DNA from: Tuberibacillus sp. Marseille-P3662
GTDB lineage: Bacteria; Bacillota; Bacilli; Bacillales; Sporolactobacillaceae
Direction: 5' to 3'
DNA length: 64,000 nt
Assembly: GCF_900178005.1 (NCBI RefSeq)
Contig: NZ_FXBS01000006.1
Location: 1,459,585-1,523,584, forward strand
Shown here in pieces: positions 45,238 through 54,149 of the stretch (position 1 is the first letter of the stretch; each line of letters starts with the position of its first letter). A program made the translations under genes and the position numbers. The notes beneath the pieces are model-generated. The model had not been told where the DNA came from, did no database searches, and saw only the letters and a list, made by a program, of their open reading frames with translations.

Positions 45238-45905
45238 GTCTTCACCCGGTAGCCCAGCCCGCGGATGGTTTCAATAATCTTAGGATGCGTTGGGTCTTTT
45301 TCAAGTTTCTCCCGTAAATAACGGATATGCACCATCAATGTCTTATCTCCTTCAATAAACGATTCACCCCAGACACCTTCAAAAATCTGCTCTTTGGTCA
45401 AAATTTGATTCGGATGCCGTAATAAGAATTGAAAAATGTGATACTGTTTACCTGTTAAAATAATTTCCTCACCCGTTTCGCGGCTCTCAATTCGATTATG
45501 AGTGGGATAAATCAGCAAGTGCCCCAGCTCATAATTTTCCGGTTCCTGTTTTTGAAACCGCCTTAATAAAACTTCAATGCGTGCCGCCAATTCTTCCGGA
45601 TGAAAGGGCTTCGTTAAGTAATCATCGGCGAAGTCTAACCCCTGAAGTTTATCATCAACAGACGTCCGCGCCGACAATATAAGAACGGGGATATCAGGTT
45701 CCTCTGTCTTCAACCGTCTCCCGACTGAAAAACCATCAAGCCCTGGAAGCATCACATCAAGAATCACGATATCTGAGGCGTTAACGGCCTTTTCCGCACC
45801 GTCACCTGATAAATGCCACGTCACTTGATAGCCACGCTCTTCCAGATCACGCTTCACCCAACTGCCGATGTCTTGATCGTCTTCTATGTATAAAATCCTT
45901 TGCAT
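45234..45905 (-). CDS. OmpR-family response regulator linked to the exporter
   Basis: A 223-residue regulator. The receiver has ILYIEDD at the start, phosphoacceptor Asp in DIVILDVMLPG near 53 and Lys in DDYLTKPF near 100; the winged helix covers about 128-222 (TLMVHIRYLREKL, GLGYRV). It is the first gene of the two-gene regulator operon and the natural activator of the neighbouring exporter operon. Confidence 0.92.
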   Translation of the reverse strand: MQRILYIEDDQDIGSWVKRDLEERGYQVTWHLSGDGAEKAVNASDIVILDVMLPGLDGFSVGRRLKTEEPDIPVLILSARTSVDDKLQGLDFADDYLTKPFHPEELAARIEVLLRRFQKQEPENYELGHLLIYPTHNRIESRETGEEIILTGKQYHIFQFLLRHPNQILTKEQIFEGVWGESFIEGDKTLMVHIRYLREKLEKDPTHPKIIETIRGLGYRVKT

Positions 45906-46007
45906 ACAACCACAACCATTTTTAATTGAATGATAAAAAACTCTTTATAAGTATAACATCTATTCAGTGATCCGATATTTCTTATTCATCCTTCTCACAT
46001 ATCAAAC

Positions 46008-46041
46008 AAAAAAAAAGCTATCGACATGGGGGCCGATAGCT
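46008..46041 (-). terminator. Terminator of the ykhA-hypothetical unit
   Basis: On the minus strand AGCTATCG and CGATAGCT form a stem followed by nine T residues. Confidence 0.88.
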
Positions 46042-46046
46042 TATCT

Positions 46047-46409
46047 TCAACTGACACCTTTTAAAGAATCCGGGGTATTTCCGAGCGCCAGTAAACTGAG
46101 GTTCTCATACCCAATATGCTTGTAATTGCTGAAAATTTGTTTGATCACTTCAGCTTCGTCTTGTTCCTTCACGTTCATGACTTCCGATTCATAGAGGCGG
46201 ACAACCGATTCTTTAACAAATCGGGGAGAGGCTTCGCCGGGCTCCTCTCCCATAAACAAGCGCCCCATGTACTCATATTTCAATTGAAGCTGTCGAGTCA
46301 AACTAATCATGTGCAGCAATTGACTAAAAACATCAGGTTGTTTTGCTTTAAGTTGATTGAGGGCATTTTCAGCGTTCTTTAACGCTTCAAGACTTGATAA
46401 TACAATCAT
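46047..46409 (-). CDS. Conserved-looking hypothetical protein, 120 residues
   Basis: A 120-residue, mostly helical cytoplasmic protein (LEALKNAENALNQLKAKQ, then a helix around QLLHMISLTRQLQLKYEYMG) with a short loop EEPGEASPRF in the middle. I do not recognise the family. ATG 46409 has GAGGAG 9 nt upstream; a GTG one codon earlier is also possible. It lies 15 nt after ykhA and shares its terminator, so the two are co-transcribed. Confidence 0.7.
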   Translation of the reverse strand: MIVLSSLEALKNAENALNQLKAKQPDVFSQLLHMISLTRQLQLKYEYMGRLFMGEEPGEASPRFVKESVVRLYESEVMNVKEQDEAEVIKQIFSNYKHIGYENLSLLALGNTPDSLKGVS

Positions 46410-46424
46410 CACAAGTGACTCCTC

Positions 46425-46973
46425 TTATCGATTTAATGTACCAGTAATAGATGGATCTTGATCCCATGGTTTTTTCAAGGTAATGGATTCAGCTAGTTCC
46501 TTGCTTTTCTTTTTCCTTTCTTTGCGACGCTCCGCGCGTTCATGTCCGGATTCATATAATATCTGCTCTTCTTCTGTTTCCGGCAATACTTCTGGAACTT
46601 CTATCGGTTTTTTGTTTTCATCTAGAGCGACAAACGTTAGAAAAGCGGTCGCTGCGATTCGCCGTTCCCCTGAAATCATGTTTTCAGCGATCACTTTACA
46701 AAAAATCTCCATCGAACTCTTGCCAGTATAAGAAACAAAGGATTCTACGCATACTGAGTCCGATTGATCAATGGCACATAAAAAATCTATAGAATCGGTT
46801 GAAGCCGTCACACATTCTTTGGCACGAGAATGACGTCTTGCTGATAGCGTGGCACTATCATCCAATTTTTTCATTAAAACGCCGCCAAACAGCGTATTAT
46901 AATTATTGAGATCACCAATTAATACTTGACTTGTGTTGACAATTCGACTGAATCGAGCTGGTTTTTTTTCCAA
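46425..46973 (-). CDS. ykhA: Acyl-CoA thioesterase (YkhA, hot-dog fold)
   Basis: A 182-residue acyl-CoA hydrolase of the YciA/YkhA type. The hot-dog helix is NTLFGGVLMKKLDDSATLSARRHSR near 26-50 and the DSIDFLCAIDQSDSV strand follows. The C-terminus is basic and charged (HERAERRKERKKKSKE). TTG start with AAAGGGTCC upstream. It probably hydrolyses medium or long acyl-CoAs; the physiological role is not fixed. Confidence 0.88.
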   Translation of the reverse strand: MEKKPARFSRIVNTSQVLIGDLNNYNTLFGGVLMKKLDDSATLSARRHSRAKECVTASTDSIDFLCAIDQSDSVCVESFVSYTGKSSMEIFCKVIAENMISGERRIAATAFLTFVALDENKKPIEVPEVLPETEEEQILYESGHERAERRKERKKKSKELAESITLKKPWDQDPSITGTLNR

Positions 46974-47199
46974 TTTACAGGACCCTTTCCGTACTAAAAT
47001 ATCTACTCATATATAACTAAAAAATTTACCTACATCAATAATGTTAAATCGCGCAGTACCTTGCAGGAATTAGTTTACTCCTGAAAACGCAAACAGGTTA
47101 AATGATGATATTTCATGCATTGTATAGACAACATCAATGATAGGGTTTCCATTGATGAACATTTGTTATACGAAAAGAACCTTTCAAAATGGAAAGCAC

Positions 47200-47233
47200 A
47201 AAAAAAGCCGATTGTTATGTTAAACAGTCGGCT
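47200..47233 (-). terminator. Terminator of the LysR-family gene
   Basis: On the minus strand AGCCGACTGTT and AACAATCGGCT form an 11-bp stem (one G-U) followed by seven T residues. Confidence 0.85.
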
Positions 47234-47239
47234 ATCTAC

Positions 47240-48127
47240 TCAATATTTGTCCTGTAAAGCTTCTTTCATAAAATGTAACCATTCTTTCGTTGCATACGAT
47301 AAGTAACGATCTTTGCGCCATATCACACCAAGATGCCAGTCGATTATAGGGTCTACAATAGCGATGGTTTTAACGTGACCATTCAGTTCTCGACAAATGC
47401 TTTCAGGCAAAAGAGTCACGCCAAGTTTGGATCCGACCATTTCGCCAATAAAATCCCACTGGGAACTTTCAGACATAATTTGCGGCTCAAACCCTGCCCT
47501 ATGGCATGCATCAATCATTCGATCATGGAGGACAAAATCGTCATGGAATAATATAAATGGCTCATGTCTCACATCACTTAATCGTATCGTTTCTTTCTGA
47601 GCCAATGGATGTTCTGGATGGATCACTAATTTCAAGTCTTCTTCAACAAAGGAAAATGTATTCAAGATATCGTCATGAGTTGGCAAAACGACGACGCCAA
47701 TATCCAGGTTACCGGCAGCCACATCTTCTTCAATCTTCTTTGAGCCGTCTTCGACCAACTGAATGGTAATCTCCGGGTACTGCTCACGAAAGCGACCAAT
47801 AATACTTGGAAAAAATCGGGAACCAATCATGGGAGGGAGTCCCATACTAATGTGGCCTTTCTTAAGATCTAAAAGGTCATTGAGTTCGATTTCTAAATTT
47901 TTAAAGGCTTTATTAATCACTTGTGCCTGTTCCAAAACCACCTGACCCGCATCCGTTAAGACAATCTTTCGCCCTTCACGTTCAAACAATGTCACGCCGA
48001 GTTCACTTTCGAGATTCTTAATCATTTTGCTGATGGTCGGCTGCGTCACAAACAAATGCTCAGCTGCCCGTGTGAAACTGTTAAATCGGCTAACTTCGAT
48101 AAAATATTGCAGATGTCTAATATCCAA
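47240..48127 (-). CDS. LysR-family regulator (CidR/YwbI-like)
   Basis: A 295-residue regulator. The N-terminal winged helix (1-60) is MDIRHLQYFIEVSRFNSFTR then AAEHLFVTQPTISKMIKNLE; the effector domain follows (about 90-290, VGSKLGVTLLPESI near 230). It looks closest to CidR-type regulators, which normally sit divergent from cidAB/lrgAB holin-like genes and respond to acetate. No such genes are present here, so its target is elsewhere or different. Monocistronic. Confidence 0.83.
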   Translation of the reverse strand: MDIRHLQYFIEVSRFNSFTRAAEHLFVTQPTISKMIKNLESELGVTLFEREGRKIVLTDAGQVVLEQAQVINKAFKNLEIELNDLLDLKKGHISMGLPPMIGSRFFPSIIGRFREQYPEITIQLVEDGSKKIEEDVAAGNLDIGVVVLPTHDDILNTFSFVEEDLKLVIHPEHPLAQKETIRLSDVRHEPFILFHDDFVLHDRMIDACHRAGFEPQIMSESSQWDFIGEMVGSKLGVTLLPESICRELNGHVKTIAIVDPIIDWHLGVIWRKDRYLSYATKEWLHFMKEALQDKY

Positions 48128-48329
48128 ATTTACACCTTACTCTTCCCAATATAGTTAATGTATCCCTATTATCTATTGTAACGATTTTCAATGGCGTATG
48201 CTAATCTAACCTTCGCCTCAAGTATTCCCCATTAATGAATAACGGCGGTAAAAACGCTTGAAACATTTGGACAGTCCCCATAATCCCTGTAACCATGTTG
48301 GTTTACGACTAGACACAATCGTGTATAAC

Positions 48330-48362
48330 AAAAAATGGGCCTGCTCCTAATGGAACAGACCC
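48330..48362 (-). terminator. Terminator of asnO
   Basis: On the minus strand GGGTCTGTTCC-ATTA-GGAGCAGGCCC (G-U pairs) is followed by ATTTTTTG. Confidence 0.8.
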
Positions 48363-48370
48363 TTTCTTTA

Positions 48371-50191
48371 TTATACTAACTTAACTTCATAATGCCGCAT
48401 CCATTCGTTGACTTGAATGAGATAGTCGCAGAGTCTTGCCTGCGTTTGTCCGTCGATCTCTGCGTTATCTTGCAATAGCGAGCGCACGGTTGCCTCATCA
48501 ATCAATGTCTTAATCGGAGATTGATGATCATCTAAGATAGTCAACAACCATGTCTTGACACCGTTTAGATACTCAGGACTTTGGTTAAATGGATAGGCAC
48601 TCTTCTTACGCGTCCGAACCTCTTCGTTCATCAGACCGGTTAACGATCGCCGTAGAAGACCCTTTTCCATATGATCCATGGATTTCACTTCCCATGGCAC
48701 ATTCCAAAGATACTCAACCAAGCGATAATCACAAAACGGCACCCGTACTTCAAAACCGTTTGCCATACTCATACGATCCTTACGATCAAGCATGAACGGC
48801 AAGAAACGCGTTAAGTTGAGGTAAGACATTTCGCGACGTCGTGCATCTAACGAGTTCTCGCCCTCTAATTTCGGCACTTCGGCAAGCGCCTCTTCATAAC
48901 GCTGCTTGATATAGCTATCAGGGTTAATCGCATCGATCCATTCTTGTTTAAGCAGACGTGTACGGCCGCTGGACTGAAGGGCCCAAGGGAACGTGTCCGC
49001 TTCTAAAAATTTGTCTTGATAGAACCATGGATAACCACCAAAGACTTCATCAGCTGATTCACCAGATAACGACACCGTTGCATCCTGCGACATCCGATCG
49101 AAGAGGAGATACAGCGATGTTTCCATCTCACCCAAGCCTGGTAAGTCTCTGGCATACATCTGGGCGAGCAAATTGTCGACGAGCTCTGGCGCATCCAAAA
49201 TAAGTTCACTATGGCGAGTCCCAACATCTTCAGACATTTTATGGATCCATGGTGTATCCCGTCCAACATGCATTAGGTCTTCCTGGAAATCTTGTTCACT
49301 GTTTTTGAAATCCAGTGAATAAGTATCTAGCGTTTTGCCTTCCTCTTTAAAGGCATTCCCAGCGATTGACGTTAGCGCACTAGAATCTAATCCTCCGGAC
49401 AACATCGAAGCAACCGGTTTATCCGCAACAAGCTGACGATGAACGGTATCAAGTAATAGCTCGCGAACTCGCTCGACAGCTTCATCTGCTGAATCAGTAA
49501 ATGGCTGGCTATTCAATTTCCAATATTGACGGACTTGTAGACCGTTTTGGTTTAAAATTAAGCAGTGCCCGGCCCGAAGTTCATGAATATCTCTAAACAC
49601 AGCATGACCTGGTGTGCGCATCGGATTCAAAGCAAAGATTTCAGCAAGTCCGTCTTTGTCAACGACCGCTTCAACCTCTGGATGGGTTAACAGGGCTTTA
49701 ATTTCAGACCCAAATAAGAAACGGCCATCCTTCCAATGATAGAATAAAGGTTTAACACCAAGATGATCCCGTGCCATAAATAATTGCTGACGTTTGTCAT
49801 CCCAAAGACCAAAGGCAAAAATGCCGTTAAGATGTTGGACACAGTCCTCACGCCATTCTAGATAAGCATGTAAAAGGACCTCCGTATCCGATGTCGATTG
49901 AAACGTATGACCTTTTGCTTCTAACTGTTCCTTAAGTTCACGATAATTATAGATTTCCCCATTATACGAGAGCACAAGTTTTTCTTCGCCTTCTTGAAAG
50001 ACCATGGGCTGCTTGCCGCCATCTGGATCAATCACAATTAAACGCCGATGGGCCATCGCGGCATGACTTGATAACCAAAACCCTTCTTCATCAGGGCCGC
50101 GGTGCGCGATGCTGTCTGCCATCTCTTTTAAAATCCCTTTTTCTTGGGTGAGATTTCGTGTAAAATCAATCCATCCAGTAATGCCACACAT
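48371..50191 (-). CDS. asnO: Asparagine synthetase, glutamine-hydrolysing (AsnO/YisO type)
   Basis: A 606-residue enzyme. The N-terminal glutaminase domain begins MCGITGWIDF, with Cys2 as nucleophile once Met is removed, and contains HRRLIVIDP and SYNGEIYNYRELKEQL. The synthetase domain has the PP-loop SMLSGGLDSSALTS near 258-271 and SGESADEVFGGYPWF near 375. ATG 50191 is chosen because Cys must follow Met; GGAGATG lies upstream. Of the three B. subtilis paralogues the length best fits AsnO (sporulation-linked). Monocistronic. Confidence 0.9.
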   Translation of the reverse strand: MCGITGWIDFTRNLTQEKGILKEMADSIAHRGPDEEGFWLSSHAAMAHRRLIVIDPDGGKQPMVFQEGEEKLVLSYNGEIYNYRELKEQLEAKGHTFQSTSDTEVLLHAYLEWREDCVQHLNGIFAFGLWDDKRQQLFMARDHLGVKPLFYHWKDGRFLFGSEIKALLTHPEVEAVVDKDGLAEIFALNPMRTPGHAVFRDIHELRAGHCLILNQNGLQVRQYWKLNSQPFTDSADEAVERVRELLLDTVHRQLVADKPVASMLSGGLDSSALTSIAGNAFKEEGKTLDTYSLDFKNSEQDFQEDLMHVGRDTPWIHKMSEDVGTRHSELILDAPELVDNLLAQMYARDLPGLGEMETSLYLLFDRMSQDATVSLSGESADEVFGGYPWFYQDKFLEADTFPWALQSSGRTRLLKQEWIDAINPDSYIKQRYEEALAEVPKLEGENSLDARRREMSYLNLTRFLPFMLDRKDRMSMANGFEVRVPFCDYRLVEYLWNVPWEVKSMDHMEKGLLRRSLTGLMNEEVRTRKKSAYPFNQSPEYLNGVKTWLLTILDDHQSPIKTLIDEATVRSLLQDNAEIDGQTQARLCDYLIQVNEWMRHYEVKLV

Positions 50192-50203
50192 TGATTTCAT
50201 CTC

Positions 50204-50236
50204 CTAAGTTGTTTTGAGCATTGGAAAAGCGTACAC
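50204..50236 (-). other. Possible 10-codon leader peptide before asnO
   Basis: AGGAGG (50246-50251) stands 9 nt before a GTG that opens MYAFPMLKTT. Its TAG stop lies inside the asnO SD (TAGGAG). The peptide has no Asn codon, so classical asparagine attenuation is not suggested. It could couple translation to asnO, or be chance. Confidence 0.3.
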
Positions 50237-50271
50237 CCTTATTGTCCTCCTACTAAATCCCAAAACTCAAT

Positions 50272-50302
50272 CAAAAAACCTAGCCTTGAGCAAAAACAAG
50301 GC
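50272..50302 (-). terminator. Terminator after lhgO
   Basis: On the minus strand GCCTTG-TTTTTGCT-CAAGGC is followed by TAGGTTTTTTG; the 6-bp stem makes it moderate. The rest of 50303-50476 shows no gene. Confidence 0.6.
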
Positions 50303-50476
50303 GATGTTCCCAGGTAAAATAGCCCTTGACATTTTTTGATACAACTTGATATAGGAAATGAGCATTAATAGTTAGCAAAAATCCCAATAAAACCAGAATT
50401 CTGAGTATCAGACATAACTTAAGGCTGTTTTCTAAAAGACTGATGCTTTTGCGCAAAATTTACGAAAACAGCTGAT

Positions 50477-51676
50477 TTAAACACTTATGCGTCTTTCAAC
50501 ATCATCGACAATCTTTTGTCCAATTTCAATCGATGCTGTGGCTGCTGGTGATGGCGCATTACATACATGGATCGCTCGTTCAGTCGGAATGATCGCAAAG
50601 TCATCTAATAACTGCCCCGCCTCTCCCAACGCCTGCGCGCGGACCCCGGCTTCTGCAGGTTGAATATCATCTTCGTTAATATCGGGAATGAATCGTTGCA
50701 CCTCTTTGACAAATGCGTGCTTATTATAAGATCGAAACATTTCTTTCAAGCCTTCAGACATATTCTTGGCGGCCAATTTTAAAAATCCTGGATATGTCAT
50801 GGTTTCCATAAAATCTTTGGCATGAAAGTCCGTTTTCTTGTATCCTTCTCGTTTAAAACTCAGCACCGCATTCGGACCAATGAGCACCCTTCCATCCATC
50901 ATTTTCGTGAAATGAACGCCAAGGAAAGGAAAGTCAGGATTGGGAACGGGATAAACAAGGCTATGAACGAGATGGCGCTTATCCGGTTTCAGTTCATAAT
51001 ACTCCCCGCGAAACGGGACGATTTTCATATCCGTTTTCACGTTAGCCATCGCCGCAACCCGATCACTGAGTAAACCACCACAATTAATCATAAAACGGCT
51101 ATAAAACTTGCCGTTATTCGTTTGAAGTTCGATGTGATCATTCCCAGTGACCACATTCTTTACCTCAGTATTCACGGCAATGTTTCCGCCCTTTTTTTGA
51201 ATCATCTCCGCAAAAACTTCGGAAACTTGACGATAATCCACAATCCCCGTGCTTGGCACACGGATCGCCGCAATCCCATTTACGTGTGGTTCGATGTCAT
51301 TTAAAGTATCAACGGAAATTTTCTCAACCGCCAGTTGATTTTGCCGCCCTCTATTATAAAGATTCTCAAGTAAGGGACGTTCATCCTCACTAGTGGCAAC
51401 GATCACTTTACCACAGACATCATGTTCAATCCCATGTTCTTTACAAAAGGCTACCATTTGTTGATTACCGGTGCGGGCCAATTCAGCTTTTAGACTCCCC
51501 GGTTTATAATAAATACCCGAGTGAATCACACCGCTGTTTCTACCTGTCTGATGTAATGATAATTCGGGTTCTTTTTCTACGAGCAAGATTGATGCATCTG
51601 GGTGCCGCTGGCTGAGTGCCATGCCAACGGAAAGACCAACAATACCGCCTCCAATAATCGCGTAGTCGTACATCAT
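50477..51676 (-). CDS. lhgO: L-2-hydroxyglutarate oxidase (FAD-dependent)
   Basis: A 399-residue flavoprotein of the LhgO family, which oxidises L-2-hydroxyglutarate to 2-oxoglutarate and passes electrons to the membrane quinone pool or O2. The FAD motif YAIIGGGIVGLSVGMALSQR is at 4-23. LVEKEPELSLHQTGRNSGVIHSGIYYKPGSLKAELAR near 32-68 is the family signature, and the C-terminus has HVCNAPSPAATASIEIG. ATG after GGAGAAATCGT; a second ATG follows at once. It lies 34 nt behind a noncanonical Nramp-like transporter gene and a GntR regulator. Confidence 0.88.
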   Translation of the reverse strand: MMYDYAIIGGGIVGLSVGMALSQRHPDASILLVEKEPELSLHQTGRNSGVIHSGIYYKPGSLKAELARTGNQQMVAFCKEHGIEHDVCGKVIVATSEDERPLLENLYNRGRQNQLAVEKISVDTLNDIEPHVNGIAAIRVPSTGIVDYRQVSEVFAEMIQKKGGNIAVNTEVKNVVTGNDHIELQTNNGKFYSRFMINCGGLLSDRVAAMANVKTDMKIVPFRGEYYELKPDKRHLVHSLVYPVPNPDFPFLGVHFTKMMDGRVLIGPNAVLSFKREGYKKTDFHAKDFMETMTYPGFLKLAAKNMSEGLKEMFRSYNKHAFVKEVQRFIPDINEDDIQPAEAGVRAQALGEAGQLLDDFAIIPTERAIHVCNAPSPAATASIEIGQKIVDDVERRISV

Positions 51677-51710
51677 ACGATTTCTCCTTTCTTTTATATG
51701 TGCCTTCGGT

Positions 51711-52988
51711 TTAGATCATATCTACGAGTTTCATAACCCCAAGATAGGTGAATAATAGGACACAACCTGCTAAAACGATATTTGTGATCCAGCCGTTCTT
51801 AAGCCTTTGCTCAACCCGTTTTGAGTTTAATAGCCAGAGTAACGTCACGGCCAGAAACGGCATAAATACAGCGCCGAGTGCTCCATAAAGAATCACGATC
51901 GCGACAGGTTTGCCAAAGAATAGCAGCAGCATAGGTGGAAAGGTCAACCAACCCAAATATAAACGATACGCCGGATCTTTTTCAGAGACGGGTTTGTCAG
52001 ATTGATGCGTCTTCCTACGTATGATGCGGACAAAGTCGGCAAAGAGATAAGGTACGCCGTTCCAGACACCTAATAATGAGGAAAAAGCAGCTGACCAAGC
52101 ACCGATTAAAAACAACCATTTGGCGAAACTTCCAAATTGGTCATTGAACATTGTAGAAAGCGTCACAAGACCTTCTTCGCCGTTAATTTCAATGCCCGTT
52201 CCATAAAGGAATTCAGCCCCGACAATTAACAAAGATAATGTAAAAATAGCAGTTACAGTATAGGCAACTGAAGCATCCACTCTCATCATGGATACCCATG
52301 ATTTGCCCTGCCATTGCTTTTCTTTCAGCCAGTAACCATACGATGCCATTGTGATCGTGCCGCCGACACCACCCAGTAAGCCCATCACAAGTAAGAACGA
52401 CCCATCTCCCATTCGAGGGGCTAAGCCACTCAAAATTGTGCCAAGATCAGGAAGCAGCATGACGGCTGAGCCGACAACCGTGATGAACATCACACCGATC
52501 AATACCATCATCACACGTTCGAACACACCGTACCGTCCCATCCAGACGAGGATAAAACCAACAATGGCGTGGATGACAGCCCATGCCCATAGCGGTAGGA
52601 TCGGAAACATGGTTGTCATCATCAATGCACAGGTTGATGTTGCCGCCGCTCCATAACTGAATCCCCATATAATTGTATAAATACCGAAATAACCTAGGGC
52701 CCAGCGTCCAAGCGACCGCCAACCCTCAAGAATCGTTTTTCCAGTGGCTAAATGCCACCGACCCATCCCTTCCGTTAAGAAAAATTTAAGAATCGCGCCA
52801 ATGATCAGTGCCCAGACTAGTGTTGTGCCAAAAGCAGCACCGGCAACTAGGGCTGCAACCAAATCACCTGTCCCCACACCCGTCGCTGCCGTGACAAAGC
52901 CTGGCCCAACCCTTTTTAACTTTTGGCCAAACGTGGACGGTGGTGTAGCTACTACCTTCTGCTGCTCAGTACTTAATTCCGTGTTCAT
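51711..52988 (-). CDS. Noncanonical Nramp-like transporter lacking the metal-binding motifs
   Basis: A 425-residue, about 11-helix protein with the Nramp/LeuT-type outline (GPGFVTAATGVGTGDLVAALVAGAAFG near 28-54). In real Nramp metal transporters TM1 carries DPGN and TM6 carries MPH. Here the aligned positions read GTGD (39-42) and TMA (213-215), so the metal-binding Asp, Asn and Met are all absent. It is therefore unlikely to move Mn2+ or Fe2+. Its placement between a GntR/FCD regulator and lhgO suggests an organic acid. ATG 52988 follows AAGGAGG by 7 nt. Confidence 0.8.
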   Translation of the reverse strand: MNTELSTEQQKVVATPPSTFGQKLKRVGPGFVTAATGVGTGDLVAALVAGAAFGTTLVWALIIGAILKFFLTEGMGRWHLATGKTILEGWRSLGRWALGYFGIYTIIWGFSYGAAATSTCALMMTTMFPILPLWAWAVIHAIVGFILVWMGRYGVFERVMMVLIGVMFITVVGSAVMLLPDLGTILSGLAPRMGDGSFLLVMGLLGGVGGTITMASYGYWLKEKQWQGKSWVSMMRVDASVAYTVTAIFTLSLLIVGAEFLYGTGIEINGEEGLVTLSTMFNDQFGSFAKWLFLIGAWSAAFSSLLGVWNGVPYLFADFVRIIRRKTHQSDKPVSEKDPAYRLYLGWLTFPPMLLLFFGKPVAIVILYGALGAVFMPFLAVTLLWLLNSKRVEQRLKNGWITNIVLAGCVLLFTYLGVMKLVDMI

Positions 52989-53064
52989 TGAGACAACCTC
53001 CTTAAAAGCGCCTTGACGCATAGTGATTAACCGCTTACATAAATCATAAAAATAAAATACTGCT

Positions 53065-53760
53065 TTACAAATATCTTTGTTTCACCTTTTGTAAATGATC
53101 CCACATCGCTTCTCTCGCTAATTGAGAATGACCGTCCTTAATCGCTTCATAAATGTTCCGGTGCTCTTCCAAAATAGAATGGCTCTTTCCCGGACGCTTT
53201 AATGTGTTAGCCCGGCTTTTTTCCAAACCCACCATAAGTTGATCAGAGACCATATTCATAACCTTAGCGATCGTCCGATTTTGTGCGGCTTTCGCAATAC
53301 TCATATGAAAAGCCAAATCTTCGTCAGCAGCAAGTCTTTGTTCCAAAACGGCTTTCTCTAAGTCACTGAACGCATGGTACAGCCTTTCAAGGTCATCACG
53401 ACTCCCTCTAAGGGCGGCGTAATAAGCGCATTCCCCCTCTAATGCCTGACGTAATTCCATCAATTCAACAATGTCAACGGAAGGCCCTTGAATCACAGCA
53501 TTCAGTTTCTCCAAAATGTCGTCAATGGGGGCTTTCAGTAAGAAGACACCACTTCCTTGCTTGATTTCAACGACTCCGGCCGATTCTAAGACACTGAATG
53601 CCTCTTTAACCGACGTTCGCGAAACTGAAATCGTCTCCGCTAATGTTCTTTCTGAAGGCAGTTTCTCACCCGGAAGAATCTCCTTCTCCTTAATCGCTGC
53701 TTTAATTTGTTTAACAATATCTTGGTACATGCGTGGCTTTTTTACAGGTGCCCATTTCAT
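53065..53760 (-). CDS. GntR-family regulator, FadR/FCD subfamily
   Basis: A 231-residue regulator with an N-terminal winged helix (about 8-75, LPGEKLPSERTLAETISVSRTSVKEAFSVLE) and a C-terminal FCD ligand domain (about 95-225). FCD metal/ligand residues are probable in DEDLAFHMSIAKAA near 145-158 and EEHRNIYEAI near 200. FCD regulators usually sense organic acids such as lactate, glycolate or gluconate. It is the first gene of a run with the Nramp-like gene (76 nt later) and lhgO. ATG 53760 is the likely start. Confidence 0.88.
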   Translation of the reverse strand: MKWAPVKKPRMYQDIVKQIKAAIKEKEILPGEKLPSERTLAETISVSRTSVKEAFSVLESAGVVEIKQGSGVFLLKAPIDDILEKLNAVIQGPSVDIVELMELRQALEGECAYYAALRGSRDDLERLYHAFSDLEKAVLEQRLAADEDLAFHMSIAKAAQNRTIAKVMNMVSDQLMVGLEKSRANTLKRPGKSHSILEEHRNIYEAIKDGHSQLAREAMWDHLQKVKQRYL

Positions 53761-54149
53761 CAGCCTCCCACCTTTCAAATATGAAGTGGCTAAGTGGTTG
53801 GTCCAGTATACGACAAAACAATTGTAAGCGCAACTATTTTTCAGATATTTATATTATGTGGCAATATGGTAAAAAGTGAAAAAACGCCGTTTCTACGTGT
53901 CGGTTTAAAATAAAGTTTGATCAAAATTGTGCCTATAAAACCTGACTTAGTAAAAAGGTAAAAGCCTGTTTTTGAAAAAAATTGGTCAAAACAGGCCCTT
54001 AAAAAAACTCCCCGTTAATGGAACATCAGAAATAGGCCTTTTTGTAGTCAAGACCAAAAACCCCCTTTGTTTAATGACCACTTGTGTCCACGTCCCTTTA
54101 TGGAAGCATCATTGATCAACTAAAGCGCTCGTAGTGAAATAGACATTAC
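53761..54149. other. Control and intergenic region upstream of the GntR gene
   Basis: It holds the promoter of the GntR-Nramp-like-lhgO unit at its left edge. Further right is a hairpin GCCTGTTTT...AAAACAGGC (about 53967-54000), and at 54000-54030 a degenerate GGCCCTT...GTTAATGGAA motif repeated elsewhere in the island. I see no gene. Confidence 0.5.
53805..53833 (-). promoter_or_regulatory. Probable sigma-A promoter of the GntR-Nramp-like-lhgO unit
   Basis: TTGCGC (53828-53833) and TATACT (53805-53810) with a 17-bp spacer lie 45 bp upstream of the GntR start. GGACCAACCA directly downstream may belong to a GntR operator, but no clean palindrome is visible. Confidence 0.65.

Noticed and set aside
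47115-47306. 63-residue plus-strand frame
   Set aside because: It crosses the LysR gene's terminator and overlaps that gene antisense, without an SD.
50201-50476. T-box leader upstream of asnO
   Set aside because: The T-box sequence (GGGUGGNACCGCG-like) and specifier stem are not present.
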